Assembly: GCF_000336775.1 (NCBI RefSeq)
Contig: NZ_AOLJ01000011.1
Span: 624,938-688,937, forward strand
Origin: Haloferax gibbonsii ATCC 33959
GTDB lineage: Archaea; Halobacteriota; Halobacteria; Halobacteriales; Haloferacaceae
Length of the DNA: 64,000 bases
Reading direction: 5' to 3'
Program-made: the position numbers and the translations under genes
The notes under the pieces: model-generated
Databases searched by the model: none
Seen by the model: the letters and a program-made list of their open reading frames with translations, nothing else
What the model was told of the DNA's origin: nothing
Shown: piece by piece, positions 52,198 through 61,168 of the stretch
Layout: the number at the start of each line of letters is the position of its first letter
How positions within the stretch are numbered: position 1 is the stretch's first letter

Positions 52198-52974
52198 TCA
52201 GTCGTCGTCGAGCGATTCGAGAAAGGAGACGAGCGCGTCGTTGACGAGCCGCGACCGCTCGACGGTGACGAGGTGTCGCGCGCCCGCGAACGACTCGAAC
52301 TCGCCGCGCGGGAGTCCCTCGGCCAGCGCGCGTCCCCCCTCGACCGGCCAGACCGGGTCGTCGCCGCCGTGGAGAACGAGCGTCGGAACCGTCACCTCGT
52401 AGAGCGGACCGGCGTCGTAGTCGGCGACGGCGGCGGCCTGCGCCGCCCACGCCTCGGGGTCGGCGTCTTCCCGTTCGCGCCACGAGACGAGTTGCTCGAC
52501 CACGTCCGGCTGTTCCGCCCGAAACTCCTCGGAGAGCGCCGGCGCGAGCGACTCGCGGAGCGCGGCCGGGTCGTCGGGCGCGGCGGAGAGCGGTTCGGGG
52601 TCGATTTCCGCGCCCGAGGCGGCGGTGCCGACGAGGACGAGGCTCCGAACGCGGTTCGTCGTCCGCGCGGCCTCCAGCGCGACCAGCCCGCCGAGGCCGA
52701 ACCCGACGAGGTGGGCCTTCCTGACGTTCGCGTCCGCGAGGACGGCAACGAGGTCGGAGACGAGCGTCTCGACCGAGTACGGCCCCGCGGGGGCGTCGGA
52801 GCGGCCGGCCCCGCGGAGGTCGGTCACGAGGCTCTCGTAGGGGCCGGCGACGGCGGCGTGCTGCCAGCCCCACTGCCACGCGCCGTAGCCCGCGTCGCCG
52901 ACGAAGGCGACCGTCTCGCCGTCGCCCTCGCTGTCGTAGTACAGTTCGACCCCGTCCGCGACTGCCGTGGGCAT
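52198..52974 (-). CDS. Alpha/beta hydrolase-fold protein without nucleophile serine
   Basis: 258 residues with the full alpha/beta hydrolase layout: TDLRGAGRSD (oxyanion/lid side), the nucleophile elbow at 91-95, LHGGDDPVWP (acid, D205/D206) and AGARHLVTVE (H234). The elbow reads G-F-G-L-G, so residue 93 is Gly where Ser (or Cys/Asp) is required. The codon is GGC and could come from a Ser AGC by one base. It may be an inactive binding protein or have lost function. Confidence 0.87.
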   Translation of the reverse strand: MPTAVADGVELYYDSEGDGETVAFVGDAGYGAWQWGWQHAAVAGPYESLVTDLRGAGRSDAPAGPYSVETLVSDLVAVLADANVRKAHLVGFGLGGLVALEAARTTNRVRSLVLVGTAASGAEIDPEPLSAAPDDPAALRESLAPALSEEFRAEQPDVVEQLVSWREREDADPEAWAAQAAAVADYDAGPLYEVTVPTLVLHGGDDPVWPVEGGRALAEGLPRGEFESFAGARHLVTVERSRLVNDALVSFLESLDDD

Positions 52975-53076
52975 ACCGGGGGCTCGGCGGGCGAGCGACT
53001 TAGGGCGTCCGTCTCGCGGACGCGGGGAACGCGGAAGCGAAATCGAAAGCGAACTCGGGGAGGTCGCGTGACCGAC

Positions 53077-55845
53077 TCAGGCGTTCAGGACCGCGCGAAG
53101 CACGTCGGGCGCCTCGTCGAGCGCGTCGTCGAGCGCGTCGACGTCGGGGCCGCCGCCCTGCGCGAAGTCCGCGGGGCCGCCGCCGCCGCCGCCGACCTTC
53201 CCGGCGAGTTGGCCGACGACCTGCCCGGCGTTGACGCCGACGCCGTCGGGAACGCCGACGACGAACTGGGCGCTCCCGCCCGCGGCGGAGCCGAGGACGG
53301 CGACTTTGCCCTCCTCGACCAGCGCGTTGGCGGTCGCGCGGAGTTCGTCCGCGTCGCCGTCGAGGCGCTGGACGACGGCGGGCGTCCCGTCGATGTCGAT
53401 TTCGTCGGCCCCCGCCGCGGCGCGCGCCTCGGCGAGTTCCGTCTTCAGGCGGTCGATGGTCTTGCCGCGCTCTTTCCACTCAGTGAAGAAGCGCTCCGCC
53501 GTCTCGGGCACGTCCGCGGGGTTCACGTCGAGCACGTCGGCCGCGCCGTACAACGCGTCCTCGGTGCGCTGGGTGGCCTCGATGGCCGCGTCGCCCGCCG
53601 CGAAGACGACGCGCTCGACGCCGTCCTGAACGGGCTCCGTCGTCAGCACCTTGATGACCCCGATGTCGCCGGTGCGCTTGACGTGGGTGCCGCCACAGGC
53701 CTGCACGTCGGTACCGACGTGGATGAGGCGAATCTGCTCGCCCGGCGGGATACCGCCCTGATAGAGGTCGAAACCGTACTTCTTCTCGGCGTCGCGGCGG
53801 TCCGGCCACTCCTGTTTGACCGGGATGTTCCGCATCACGAGTTCGTTGGCGACGCGCTCTATCTGCTTGACCTCCTCGCGGGTGATGCGCTCGTAGTGGG
53901 TCACGTCGAGCCGCGAGCGGTCGACGCCCTTCGACGCGCCGGCCTGCCGGATGTGGTCGCCGAGGACCGTCCGGATGGCGTGGCCGATGACGTGGGTCGC
54001 CGTGTGGTGGCGCATGAGCCGACGGCGGCGTTCGGCGTCGAGCTGGCCGCGGACGAACTCGCCCTTGCCGGGGTCGTCGTCGGTGCGGTGGAGCACCACG
54101 TCGCCCGCTATCTGCACGTCGGTCACCTCGACCGTCGCGTCGTCGGTGGCGAGCGAGCCGTGGTCGGCGGGCTGGCCGCCGCCTTCGGGGTAGAACATCG
54201 TCTGGTCGAGGACCACGTCGTAGCCCTCCTCGCGCTCGAACACGTCGAGGACGACGGCCTCGAACTCGGTGCGCTCCTGGTCGTCGTAGTAGAGCTTGTC
54301 CGTCGCCGGCAGGTCGCCGAGGCGGTCGTCGCGCTCCGCGGCCTCGTCCTCGCCGTCGACCTGCTCGTGGCGGTCGGCGACGAGCGAGTAGAAGTCGTCG
54401 GGGATGTCGACGGTCGCGCCGCGCTCCTCGGCGATTTCCTGCACCATGTCGGGCTGGATGCCGTGGGAGTCGTACAGCTCGATGAGCTCGTCGAGCGGTA
54501 TCGGCTCGTCCTTGTCGGCGTACTCGTCGGCGAGCTGCTGGACCTTCCGGGAGCCGCGTTCGAGCGTCTTTCTGTACTTGCGCTCCTCGCTGCGGACGAT
54601 GTCGCGGATGGTGTCGCGGTTCTGGTAGTCGAGGCGCTCGGCCTGCATGTCCACGAGCTCGTCGAGCGGGGCGTCCACGCCGAGGTTGTCCACGAGACGC
54701 TTGGTGCGCCGGAGGACCATGCGGGCGAGGTAGCCCGTCCCGACGTTCGAGGGGACGATGCCGTCGCCGAACATGTACGCGAGGGTGCGGCAGTGGTCCG
54801 CGATGGCGTAGATGTCTTCGAGCGGGCGGAGCAGGGCCGTGAGTTCGGCCTCGTCGACGCCGAGTTCGCCCGCGACACCGGCGCGCGCGGTTGCGAGGTC
54901 GTCGATTTCGTCGATGTCGAGGTGGCCCGAGAGCTTCGCCGCGCGGTGGATGAGTTCCTCCTCCTCGTCGGTGTGTTCGATGCCGACGTTGTCCTTCAGG
55001 AACTCTATCATGTCGGGGTAGACGGCCTCGTACACCGTCGGCGTCCCCTGGGACACCCACGTCCACCGTTCGAGCCCGTAGCCGGTGTCGACGATGTAGG
55101 TGTCCATCGGCGAGTAGGTGTTGCCGTCCTTGAGTTCGTACTCGCCGTCCGGGTCCTGCTTCATCGACATGAAGACGAGGGTGGCGAGTTCGGCGCCGCG
55201 GTAGAGGACTTCGAAGGCCGGTCCGGCGTTGCCGCCGCCGACCCACGGGTCCTCGATGTAGGTGATTTCGGAGATGTCCGCGCCGAGCGACTCGAAGAAC
55301 TCGTCGCAGAGGCGGACCGTCTCGTCCTTCCAGTAGACCTCGCCCTCGTAGGCGTACTTGTCACCGGCCTCCTCGCGGGCGTTGAACGCGTGGTGGGCCA
55401 TCATCTCGAACGCCATCGTGTGGCGGCCGGTCTTGCCCACGTTGTCGATGTCCTGCATCCGGATGCAGGGCTGGGAGACGGTCAGCGGGTTGGCCGGCGG
55501 CGGCGTCTCGCCGGACGTGACGAGCGGCTGGAAGTCGTAGATAGATGCCTGCGTCAAGAGCACGTCGTCGCGCCAGCGGTTCGCGGCGACCGGGTAGGGG
55601 TCGATGCGCTCGTGGTCGTGTTCCTCGAAGAAAGAGAGGAACTTCTCGCGCATCTCTTCGAGAGTGTACTCCTCGTCGAAGCCGGGGTTGTCGATGAAGG
55701 TGTAGTCGTCGGCGGGCGGTTCACCGCAGGTCTCGCGGTCGGGGTCTCGTGTCCAGAAGTGGACGCCCGTCACGGGGCACTGCTTCCGGTAGAAGCCCTC
55801 CTCCTCGAAGTAGTCGAGGCGGTACTCCGCTTCGAGTTCGCTCAT
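53077..55845 (-). CDS. alaS: Alanyl-tRNA synthetase
   Basis: 922 residues, archaeal type. N-terminal class II core ([41 protein letters not shown]), editing domain with [13 protein letters not shown] and [13 protein letters not shown] (zinc and hydrolytic site for mischarged Ser/Gly), and a C-terminal glycine-rich C-Ala domain ([28 protein letters not shown]). It charges tRNA-Ala. ATG at 55845 ([13 protein letters not shown]) is preferred over a TTG two codons earlier. The minus-strand sequence TGTTTTACCC 28-37 bases upstream is the likely TATA box. Confidence 0.96.
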   Translation of the reverse strand: MSELEAEYRLDYFEEEGFYRKQCPVTGVHFWTRDPDRETCGEPPADDYTFIDNPGFDEEYTLEEMREKFLSFFEEHDHERIDPYPVAANRWRDDVLLTQASIYDFQPLVTSGETPPPANPLTVSQPCIRMQDIDNVGKTGRHTMAFEMMAHHAFNAREEAGDKYAYEGEVYWKDETVRLCDEFFESLGADISEITYIEDPWVGGGNAGPAFEVLYRGAELATLVFMSMKQDPDGEYELKDGNTYSPMDTYIVDTGYGLERWTWVSQGTPTVYEAVYPDMIEFLKDNVGIEHTDEEEELIHRAAKLSGHLDIDEIDDLATARAGVAGELGVDEAELTALLRPLEDIYAIADHCRTLAYMFGDGIVPSNVGTGYLARMVLRRTKRLVDNLGVDAPLDELVDMQAERLDYQNRDTIRDIVRSEERKYRKTLERGSRKVQQLADEYADKDEPIPLDELIELYDSHGIQPDMVQEIAEERGATVDIPDDFYSLVADRHEQVDGEDEAAERDDRLGDLPATDKLYYDDQERTEFEAVVLDVFEREEGYDVVLDQTMFYPEGGGQPADHGSLATDDATVEVTDVQIAGDVVLHRTDDDPGKGEFVRGQLDAERRRRLMRHHTATHVIGHAIRTVLGDHIRQAGASKGVDRSRLDVTHYERITREEVKQIERVANELVMRNIPVKQEWPDRRDAEKKYGFDLYQGGIPPGEQIRLIHVGTDVQACGGTHVKRTGDIGVIKVLTTEPVQDGVERVVFAAGDAAIEATQRTEDALYGAADVLDVNPADVPETAERFFTEWKERGKTIDRLKTELAEARAAAGADEIDIDGTPAVVQRLDGDADELRATANALVEEGKVAVLGSAAGGSAQFVVGVPDGVGVNAGQVVGQLAGKVGGGGGGPADFAQGGGPDVDALDDALDEAPDVLRAVLNA

Positions 55846-55967
55846 TGCCAAACTCTGGTCTACCGTCGGGTAAAACAGTTCCGGGAAATGGGCGCAGACG
55901 CCCGATTCCCCTCAATTTCGCCCGCACGGGCCGTGTCGTTCTTTTCCCTCCCGAGCCAACGAGGAGT

Positions 55968-56453
55968 ATGGAACTCGCCTCGCTCCGTCGGCGACCGGCG
56001 GTCGAACTGCTCGCGTGGGTCGTCCTCGCGCAACTCGCGGGCGCCGTGGGGAGCGTCTTCACCGTGACCGCCATCGGGTCGTGGTACGCGACGCTCGCCC
56101 GCCCGTGGTTCGCCCCGCCGAACTGGGTGTTCGGCCCGGTCTGGGTGACGCTGTTCGCCCTGATGGGCGTCGCCGCGTGGCTCGTCTCCCGGAGCGACCA
56201 CCCCCGCCGCGAGCGGGCGCTCGCCGTCTTCGTCGGTCACCTCGTCGTCAACGTCGCGTGGTCGGCGGCGTTCTTCGGACTGCAGTCGCCCGCGCTCGGC
56301 CTCGCGGTCATCGCGGTCCTCATCCTCGCGATTCTGGCGACGATGCGCGAGTTCGACGCCGTCGACCGACGCGCCGCCGCGCTCTTGGTCCCCTACCTCC
56401 TGTGGACGTGTTTCGCCACCGCGCTCAACTACGGCTTCTGGTCGCTAAACTGA
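55968..56453 (+). CDS. TspO/MBR-family membrane protein
   Basis: 161 residues with five membrane helices. WYATLARPWFAPPNWVFGPVW is the TspO signature, with WSAAFFGLQSPALGL and ATALNYGFWSLN in later helices. It binds tetrapyrroles or carotenoid-like ligands and is linked to oxidative and light responses. GAGGAG 7 bases before the ATG is one of the few clear Shine-Dalgarno sequences in the window. It is divergent from alaS. Confidence 0.93.
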   Translation: MELASLRRRPAVELLAWVVLAQLAGAVGSVFTVTAIGSWYATLARPWFAPPNWVFGPVWVTLFALMGVAAWLVSRSDHPRRERALAVFVGHLVVNVAWSAAFFGLQSPALGLAVIAVLILAILATMREFDAVDRRAAALLVPYLLWTCFATALNYGFWSLN

Positions 56454-56532
56454 GTAATCCGGGACGGCGTTCCGGCCACGGCCCCGACGCGAACGACGCA
56501 CGGCGCGTTCTTGGTGATTGGAAACATGCCGC

Positions 56533-56557
56533 AACGATTATAGTTCTCGTTATCGTT
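56533..56557 (+). promoter_or_regulatory. Promoter of the histidine kinase with an overlapping inverted repeat
   Basis: AACGAT (56533-56538) and ATCGTT (56552-56557) flank ATTATAG (56537-56543), a TATA-like box about 31 bases before the GTG start at 56574. A repressor bound here would cover the TATA box. Confidence 0.45.
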
Positions 56558-56573
56558 CGATAGGGAGACTGCC

Positions 56574-58850
56574 GTGCACGCGACGGAACCAACGGTTTTC
56601 GTGGACGACGACTTCGACGATATCGACCTCGGCGACGGGGTCACGGTGGCGTCAACGAGTGACGAGAACGACCCGTCCGACGCCGCCTGCGTCGTCGTCA
56701 CGGACCCCGACGCGCCGGTCCCCGACGACGTGCCGACCATTCTGTACACCGACGTCCCGCCAGCGACTGTCGAGCGGCCCGAGCGGTTCGACGCCTACGT
56801 CAGCCGCGGCGACCGCTCCGGGCTCGAATCGCAGGTTCGATGGGTGCTCGCGTCGACCGCCGACAGAGACGCCGAAGCGGTGGCGACGGCCCGAAACGAC
56901 GCCGAGTGGGACCGGCTCAAGCGGCTCTACGAGGGGACGACGGACCTCATCACGGCCGAGACGGTCGACGAACTCTACGAGCGCGCCATCGGCCTCACGG
57001 AGCACATCCTCGAGTTCGACAACACCTCGTTTTTCGTCCACGACGGGGACGACTTCTACGTCGCCGCCAACAACGACGACATGGCCGGGACGGGGCCGAT
57101 TCCCTCGGACACGGGCCTGCTCGGGGAGACGCACCGGACCAAACGCTCGTTTCTCGTGGACGACGTTCGCGACCACCCCGAGGCCGACCCCGACGACCCC
57201 GCCTACCGCTCGGCGGTGAGCGTCCCGCTGGGCGACGACGGCGTGTTTCAGGCCATCTCCAACGAGGTCGGCGCGTACGACGAGACCGACCTCACGCTGG
57301 CCGAACTCCTCGTGTCCTACGTCTCCGAGACGCGGAGCCGAATCGAGTCCGAGGCCGCGCTTCGACAGAGCCGCGAGCAGATAGAGCGACTCCACCGGGG
57401 AGCCACCGAACTGGCCGCGGCGACGAGCCTCGACGAACTGTTCGAGCGGACCGTCGAAATCACGGACGACATCCTCGAGTTCGACATCAGCTACGTGGGG
57501 GTCGTCGAGGGCGACTACATCGTTCCGGCGGCCATCTCGTCCGACGCACCGGCCGACGGCGCGGAGCGCGTCCCCCTCGACGACGGGGGCATCGCGGCCG
57601 AGGTGTACCTGTCGGGGGAGACAGACATCACCGACGACGTGCGCGACCACCCCGAGGCGCGGCCGGTCAAGCGGATGTACCGCGCGGTCCTGAGCGTCCC
57701 CATCGGGGACCTCGGCGTCTTTCAGGCGACGACGTTCACGCCCGGCGCGTTCGACGAGCGAGACGCGGAACTGACGGAACTCCTCATGGCGCACGTCGCG
57801 GTCACTGCCGAGCGCATCCGCGCGGAATCGCGGCTCAGGGAGGAACGCGACCGCTCGACCGCGCTGTTCGAACACGTCTCCGACGCCGCCGTCGCCTACG
57901 ACGTCGAGGGCGGCGCGCTCACCGTCCGCGACGTGAATCGGGCGTTCCAGTCGATTTTCGGCTACGACGCCGACGACGTGGTCGGAAGCGACCTGCTCGG
58001 GCGAATCGTCCCGCCGGAGCCCGACCCGGACCCGGTTCCCGAACCGGGCGCGGACGAAACCATCCCCGAACTTCTCGTCGCCGCCGGCGAAAGCTACCGC
58101 GGCGAGGTCCGCCGTCGGACCGACGGCGGCGTCCGCGAGTTCATCCTGAACGTCGTCCCGCTGTCGCCCGGCGAAGAGCGCGGGTCGGGGTACGCCATCT
58201 ACACCGACATCACGGAGCGGAAGACCCGCGAAAGCGAGCTAGAGCGACAGAACGAGCGATTGGAGGAGTTCGCGAACATCGTGAGCCACGACCTGCGGAA
58301 CCCGCTTTCGGTCGCCCGCGGGAACCTCGACCTCGCCCGCGAGACCGGCGAGGAGTCGCGGTTCGATACGGCCAAGCGGGCGCTCGAACAGATGGAAGAG
58401 CTCATCGACGACCTCCTGTCGCTCGCGCGCCGCGGCCAACTGGTCGACGAGACCGAACGCGTGGACCTCGCGAGCGTCGCCCGGCAGGCGTGGGCGACGA
58501 CCGAGACCGCGGACGCCGAGTTAGTCACCTGCCAGTCGGTCGTCGTCGACGCCGACGAGGACCGCCTCGCCGAACTGCTCGCCAACCTCTTTCGGAACGC
58601 GGTCGAACACGCCGGAAGCGACGTTCGCGTCGACGTCGGCGGCGTCGACGGCGGCTTCTACGTCGAAGACGACGGCCCCGGCATCGACCCCGAGCGCCGC
58701 GACGAGGTGTTCGAGCCCGGCGAGACGACCGGCGACGACGGCATCGGCTACGGGCTCGCAATCGTCGAGTCCATCGCCGAGGCCCACGGCTGGTCGGCTA
58801 TCGTGACCTCGGGGACGGCGGGCGGCGCGCGCTTCGAGTTCCGGGCGTGA
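56574..58850 (+). CDS. GAF-GAF-PAS sensor histidine kinase
   Basis: 758 residues, soluble. Residues 1-95 resemble a shrunken receiver domain (TVFVDDDF, ASTSDENDPSDAACVVVTDPDA). Two GAF domains follow (about 125-270 and 285-410; WDRLKRLYEGTTDLITAETV and IERLHRGATELAAATSLDEL start them with the same pattern, so they arose by duplication), then PAS (about 425-545), the H box SHDLRNPLSVA (H572) and a HATPase (N box ELLANLFRNAVEHA, G1 DDGPGIDPERR). Haloarchaeal kinases of this bat/HTR-like type sense light, redox or ligands. No response regulator is adjacent. Confidence 0.93.
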   Translation: MHATEPTVFVDDDFDDIDLGDGVTVASTSDENDPSDAACVVVTDPDAPVPDDVPTILYTDVPPATVERPERFDAYVSRGDRSGLESQVRWVLASTADRDAEAVATARNDAEWDRLKRLYEGTTDLITAETVDELYERAIGLTEHILEFDNTSFFVHDGDDFYVAANNDDMAGTGPIPSDTGLLGETHRTKRSFLVDDVRDHPEADPDDPAYRSAVSVPLGDDGVFQAISNEVGAYDETDLTLAELLVSYVSETRSRIESEAALRQSREQIERLHRGATELAAATSLDELFERTVEITDDILEFDISYVGVVEGDYIVPAAISSDAPADGAERVPLDDGGIAAEVYLSGETDITDDVRDHPEARPVKRMYRAVLSVPIGDLGVFQATTFTPGAFDERDAELTELLMAHVAVTAERIRAESRLREERDRSTALFEHVSDAAVAYDVEGGALTVRDVNRAFQSIFGYDADDVVGSDLLGRIVPPEPDPDPVPEPGADETIPELLVAAGESYRGEVRRRTDGGVREFILNVVPLSPGEERGSGYAIYTDITERKTRESELERQNERLEEFANIVSHDLRNPLSVARGNLDLARETGEESRFDTAKRALEQMEELIDDLLSLARRGQLVDETERVDLASVARQAWATTETADAELVTCQSVVVDADEDRLAELLANLFRNAVEHAGSDVRVDVGGVDGGFYVEDDGPGIDPERRDEVFEPGETTGDDGIGYGLAIVESIAEAHGWSAIVTSGTAGGARFEFRA

Positions 58851-58913
58851 GGCGAAAACGAGGAGAGACCGGGGAGCGCGGCGGCCGGCGCGGCCGGTTC
58901 GGTCCAGTTCGGG

Positions 58914-59897
58914 TCAGTTCTGCGAGAGCGCGAGCGACGCGAGGAGCGCTTCGAGTTGGACCTGCTCGTTCGCGCCCTCGGAGATGCGGTAGTCGGCCTC
59001 GCCGATGCGCTCCATGAGGCGGACGGCCTCGCGCTCGTCGAGGTCGAACTCCCAGACGGAGCGGTGAAGCTGGTCGATGATGTCGCCGCCGGCCATCCCG
59101 GTGTCGACGATGAGCGTCTCTAACTGCTTGCGCGCGGTCGTGAACTCGCCGTCGATGGCGGCCCGGACCATCTCCTCGATGTCCTCCGGGCGGGCCGTCG
59201 AGGTGATCATGTAGACGGCCTCCTCGTCGACGACCTCGCCGGTCGTCGCGGCGGCCTGCAGGGAGTTGATGGCGCGGCGCATGTCGCCGCCGGCGGCGTA
59301 GACGAGCGCGTCGAGGCCGTCCTCGGTGACCTCGATGTCCTCGGCCGCGGCGATGTCGCGGACCTGCTCCGCGACGGCGTCGTCACCGAGGGGGGAAAAG
59401 CGGAACACCGCACAGCGCGACTGGATGGGGTCGATAATCTTCGAGGAGTAGTTACACGAGAGGATGAAGCGCGTGTTGTCGGAGAACTGCTCCATCGTCC
59501 GGCGGAGCGCCGACTGGGCGTCGTTCGTCAGCGAGTCCGCCTCGTCGAGGAAGATGACGCGGTAGTCGTGGCCGCCGAACGACGAGCGCGCGAAGTTCTT
59601 GATGCGGTCGCGGACCACGTCGATGCCGCGCTCGTCGGAGGCGTTGAGTTCGAGGAAGTTGCCGCGCCAGTCGTCGCCGTAGATGGCGCGGGCGATGGCG
59701 GTCGCGGAGGTGGTCTTGCCGACGCCCGCCGGTCCCGCGAACAGGAGGTGCGGCAGGTCGTCGCGCTCGATGTAGCTCCGCAGGCGCTCGACGATGTCGT
59801 CCTGTCCGTAGACGTCGTCGAAGGTCTGCGGTCGGTACTTCTCGATCCAGATCTCACGACCCGCCGGGGCGTCGCCCGACTCCGCGGCCTCGCTCAT
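58914..59897 (-). CDS. rfcS: Replication factor C small subunit
   Basis: 327 residues, AAA+ clamp loader subunit: [16 protein letters not shown], Walker A GPAGVGKT (55-62), Walker B LDEADSLT, sensor 1 [11 protein letters not shown] and the SRC arginine finger (DPIQSRC). With the large subunit it loads PCNA. No intein is present, unlike in many haloarchaeal rfc genes. Start at [13 protein letters not shown] (59897); the SAMP2 gene diverges 106 bases upstream. Confidence 0.96.
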   Translation of the reverse strand: MSEAAESGDAPAGREIWIEKYRPQTFDDVYGQDDIVERLRSYIERDDLPHLLFAGPAGVGKTTSATAIARAIYGDDWRGNFLELNASDERGIDVVRDRIKNFARSSFGGHDYRVIFLDEADSLTNDAQSALRRTMEQFSDNTRFILSCNYSSKIIDPIQSRCAVFRFSPLGDDAVAEQVRDIAAAEDIEVTEDGLDALVYAAGGDMRRAINSLQAAATTGEVVDEEAVYMITSTARPEDIEEMVRAAIDGEFTTARKQLETLIVDTGMAGGDIIDQLHRSVWEFDLDEREAVRLMERIGEADYRISEGANEQVQLEALLASLALSQN

Positions 59898-60003
59898 ATC
59901 CGTTCTACCGACCGCCCCGCACATAAACCGTGCGAGACGGAGAGCGCCCCCCGGGCGACGCCGAGCCGACGGACTGAAACCCGCGCCCGACCCACGAGCG
60001 ACC

Positions 60004-60204
60004 ATGAACGTGACCGTCGAGGTCGTCGGCGAGGAGACCAGCGAGGTCGCCGTCGGCGACGGCGGGACCTACGCGGACCTCGTGCGGGCGGTGGACCTCA
60101 GCCCCCACGAGGTGACCGTCCTCGTCGACGGCCGCCCCGTCCCCGAAGACCAGCCCGTCGAAGTCGACCGCGTGAAGGTGCTCCGCCTCATCAAGGGCGG
60201 GTAG
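60004..60204 (+). CDS. samp2: Ubiquitin-like small archaeal modifier protein SAMP2
   Basis: 66 residues, a beta-grasp fold ending in Gly-Gly ([10 protein letters not shown]). The C-terminus is adenylated by UbaA, then either joined to lysines of proteins as a ubiquitin-like tag or used as sulfur carrier for tRNA wobble-uridine thiolation. The sequence is from memory nearly identical to H. volcanii SAMP2. It is divergent from rfcS and is followed 8 bases later by the GNAT gene. Confidence 0.93.
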   Translation: MNVTVEVVGEETSEVAVGDGGTYADLVRAVDLSPHEVTVLVDGRPVPEDQPVEVDRVKVLRLIKGG

Positions 60205-60212
60205 TCGGCGGC

Positions 60213-60701
60213 ATGGACGACACCGCTAGGGCTGACGACGACACCGCTGGGGCCGACGACGACACCACCCGGAGCGACGACGGAGTCCGCGTCCGCGAGG
60301 GCGACCCCGAGGAACTGGTGGCCGTGATGCGCGTCCTCGACGCCGGACTGCTCGAAGCCGACGCGGGCGACGTCCGCGACCGACTGGCGGCGGGCGACTG
60401 TCTCGTCGCCGAGGCGTCCGGCCGCGTCGTCGGCGCGCTGGCGCTCGACGGCGACTACATCGAGGCCGTGGCAACCTCCCCGAGTCGCCGCGGGCGGGGC
60501 GTCGGGACCGCGCTCGTCCGGGCGGCGTTCGGCCGTCGGGGGCGACTCGTCGCCGACTTCGACGGGGGCGTCCGACCGTTCTACGAGTCGCTCGGGTTCG
60601 ACATCGAGGCGCGGGATGGGGATGGAGGTGAGGACGCGGAAGCGGCCGCAGACACCGGCGTGGGCGACGACCGGTTTCGCGGCGTCCTGCGGGACGAGTA
60701 G
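60213..60701 (+). CDS. GNAT-family acetyltransferase
   Basis: 162 residues. Residues 2-22 are a threefold repeat of a seven-residue unit (DDTARAD, DDTAGAD, DDTTRSD, from 21-base tandem DNA repeats 60216-60278). The GNAT core follows: VAEASGRVVGALALDG, EAVATSPSRRGRGVGTALVRAA (acetyl-CoA loop RRGRGVG) and FYESLGFDIEA. It transfers acetyl to an unknown amine. Only 8 bases separate it from SAMP2, so they are co-transcribed. Confidence 0.88.
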   Translation: MDDTARADDDTAGADDDTTRSDDGVRVREGDPEELVAVMRVLDAGLLEADAGDVRDRLAAGDCLVAEASGRVVGALALDGDYIEAVATSPSRRGRGVGTALVRAAFGRRGRLVADFDGGVRPFYESLGFDIEARDGDGGEDAEAAADTGVGDDRFRGVLRDE

Positions 60702-60777
60702 CAGCCCCATGATTGTTGAGTGTTACCAACCGACACAGATTTAGCCGCCGGTCGTCAAGGGTTAGGGAGTCAAGCCC

Positions 60778-61158
60778 ATGGCAAAGCGTGACCGGAGCGA
60801 CCGTATCCTGACCGACTGGGACCGCGTGTTCGACGCGCTCTCCGACCCGTCGCGCCGCTACGTGTTGGAGTACCTCCACGACCGGGCGGAGCCGACGTCG
60901 GTCTGGGACCTCGCGGTCGCCCTCGCGGTTCGGACGACCGACCTGCCGCCCGACGAGGTGGACGTGCAGGTCGTCCAGCAGGCCGAGGTCGGAATCGTCC
61001 ACGTCCACCTGCCGAAGCTTCAGGCCGCGGACCTCGTCGAGGCCGCGGGAGACGGCGTCTCTCTGACCGAACACGCGGAGACGCTCCCGCTTTTCACGCC
61101 GGCGTACCGCGGGGTCGTCAGACCCGTCGGCGACGAAGAAGAGACGAGAGAGCCCTGA
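60778..61158 (+). CDS. DUF7344-like winged-helix protein
   Basis: 126 residues. VFDALSDPSRRYVLEYLHDRAEPTSVWDLAVALAV is a winged-helix start and VHVHLPKLQAADLVEAAGDGVSLTE the recognition/wing part, the layout of a very common haloarchaeal regulator family. Targets unknown. CACAGATTTAGCC about 35 bases upstream is a TATA-like region. Confidence 0.85.
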   Translation: MAKRDRSDRILTDWDRVFDALSDPSRRYVLEYLHDRAEPTSVWDLAVALAVRTTDLPPDEVDVQVVQQAEVGIVHVHLPKLQAADLVEAAGDGVSLTEHAETLPLFTPAYRGVVRPVGDEEETREP

Positions 61159-61168
61159 AAACGGCCGC

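Noticed and set aside
51460-56067. A 1535-codon open frame on the plus strand
   Set aside because: It is antisense to the amidotransferase, hydrolase and alaS genes, whose conserved motifs are unmistakable. Long antisense frames are a normal side effect of GC-rich haloarchaeal coding.
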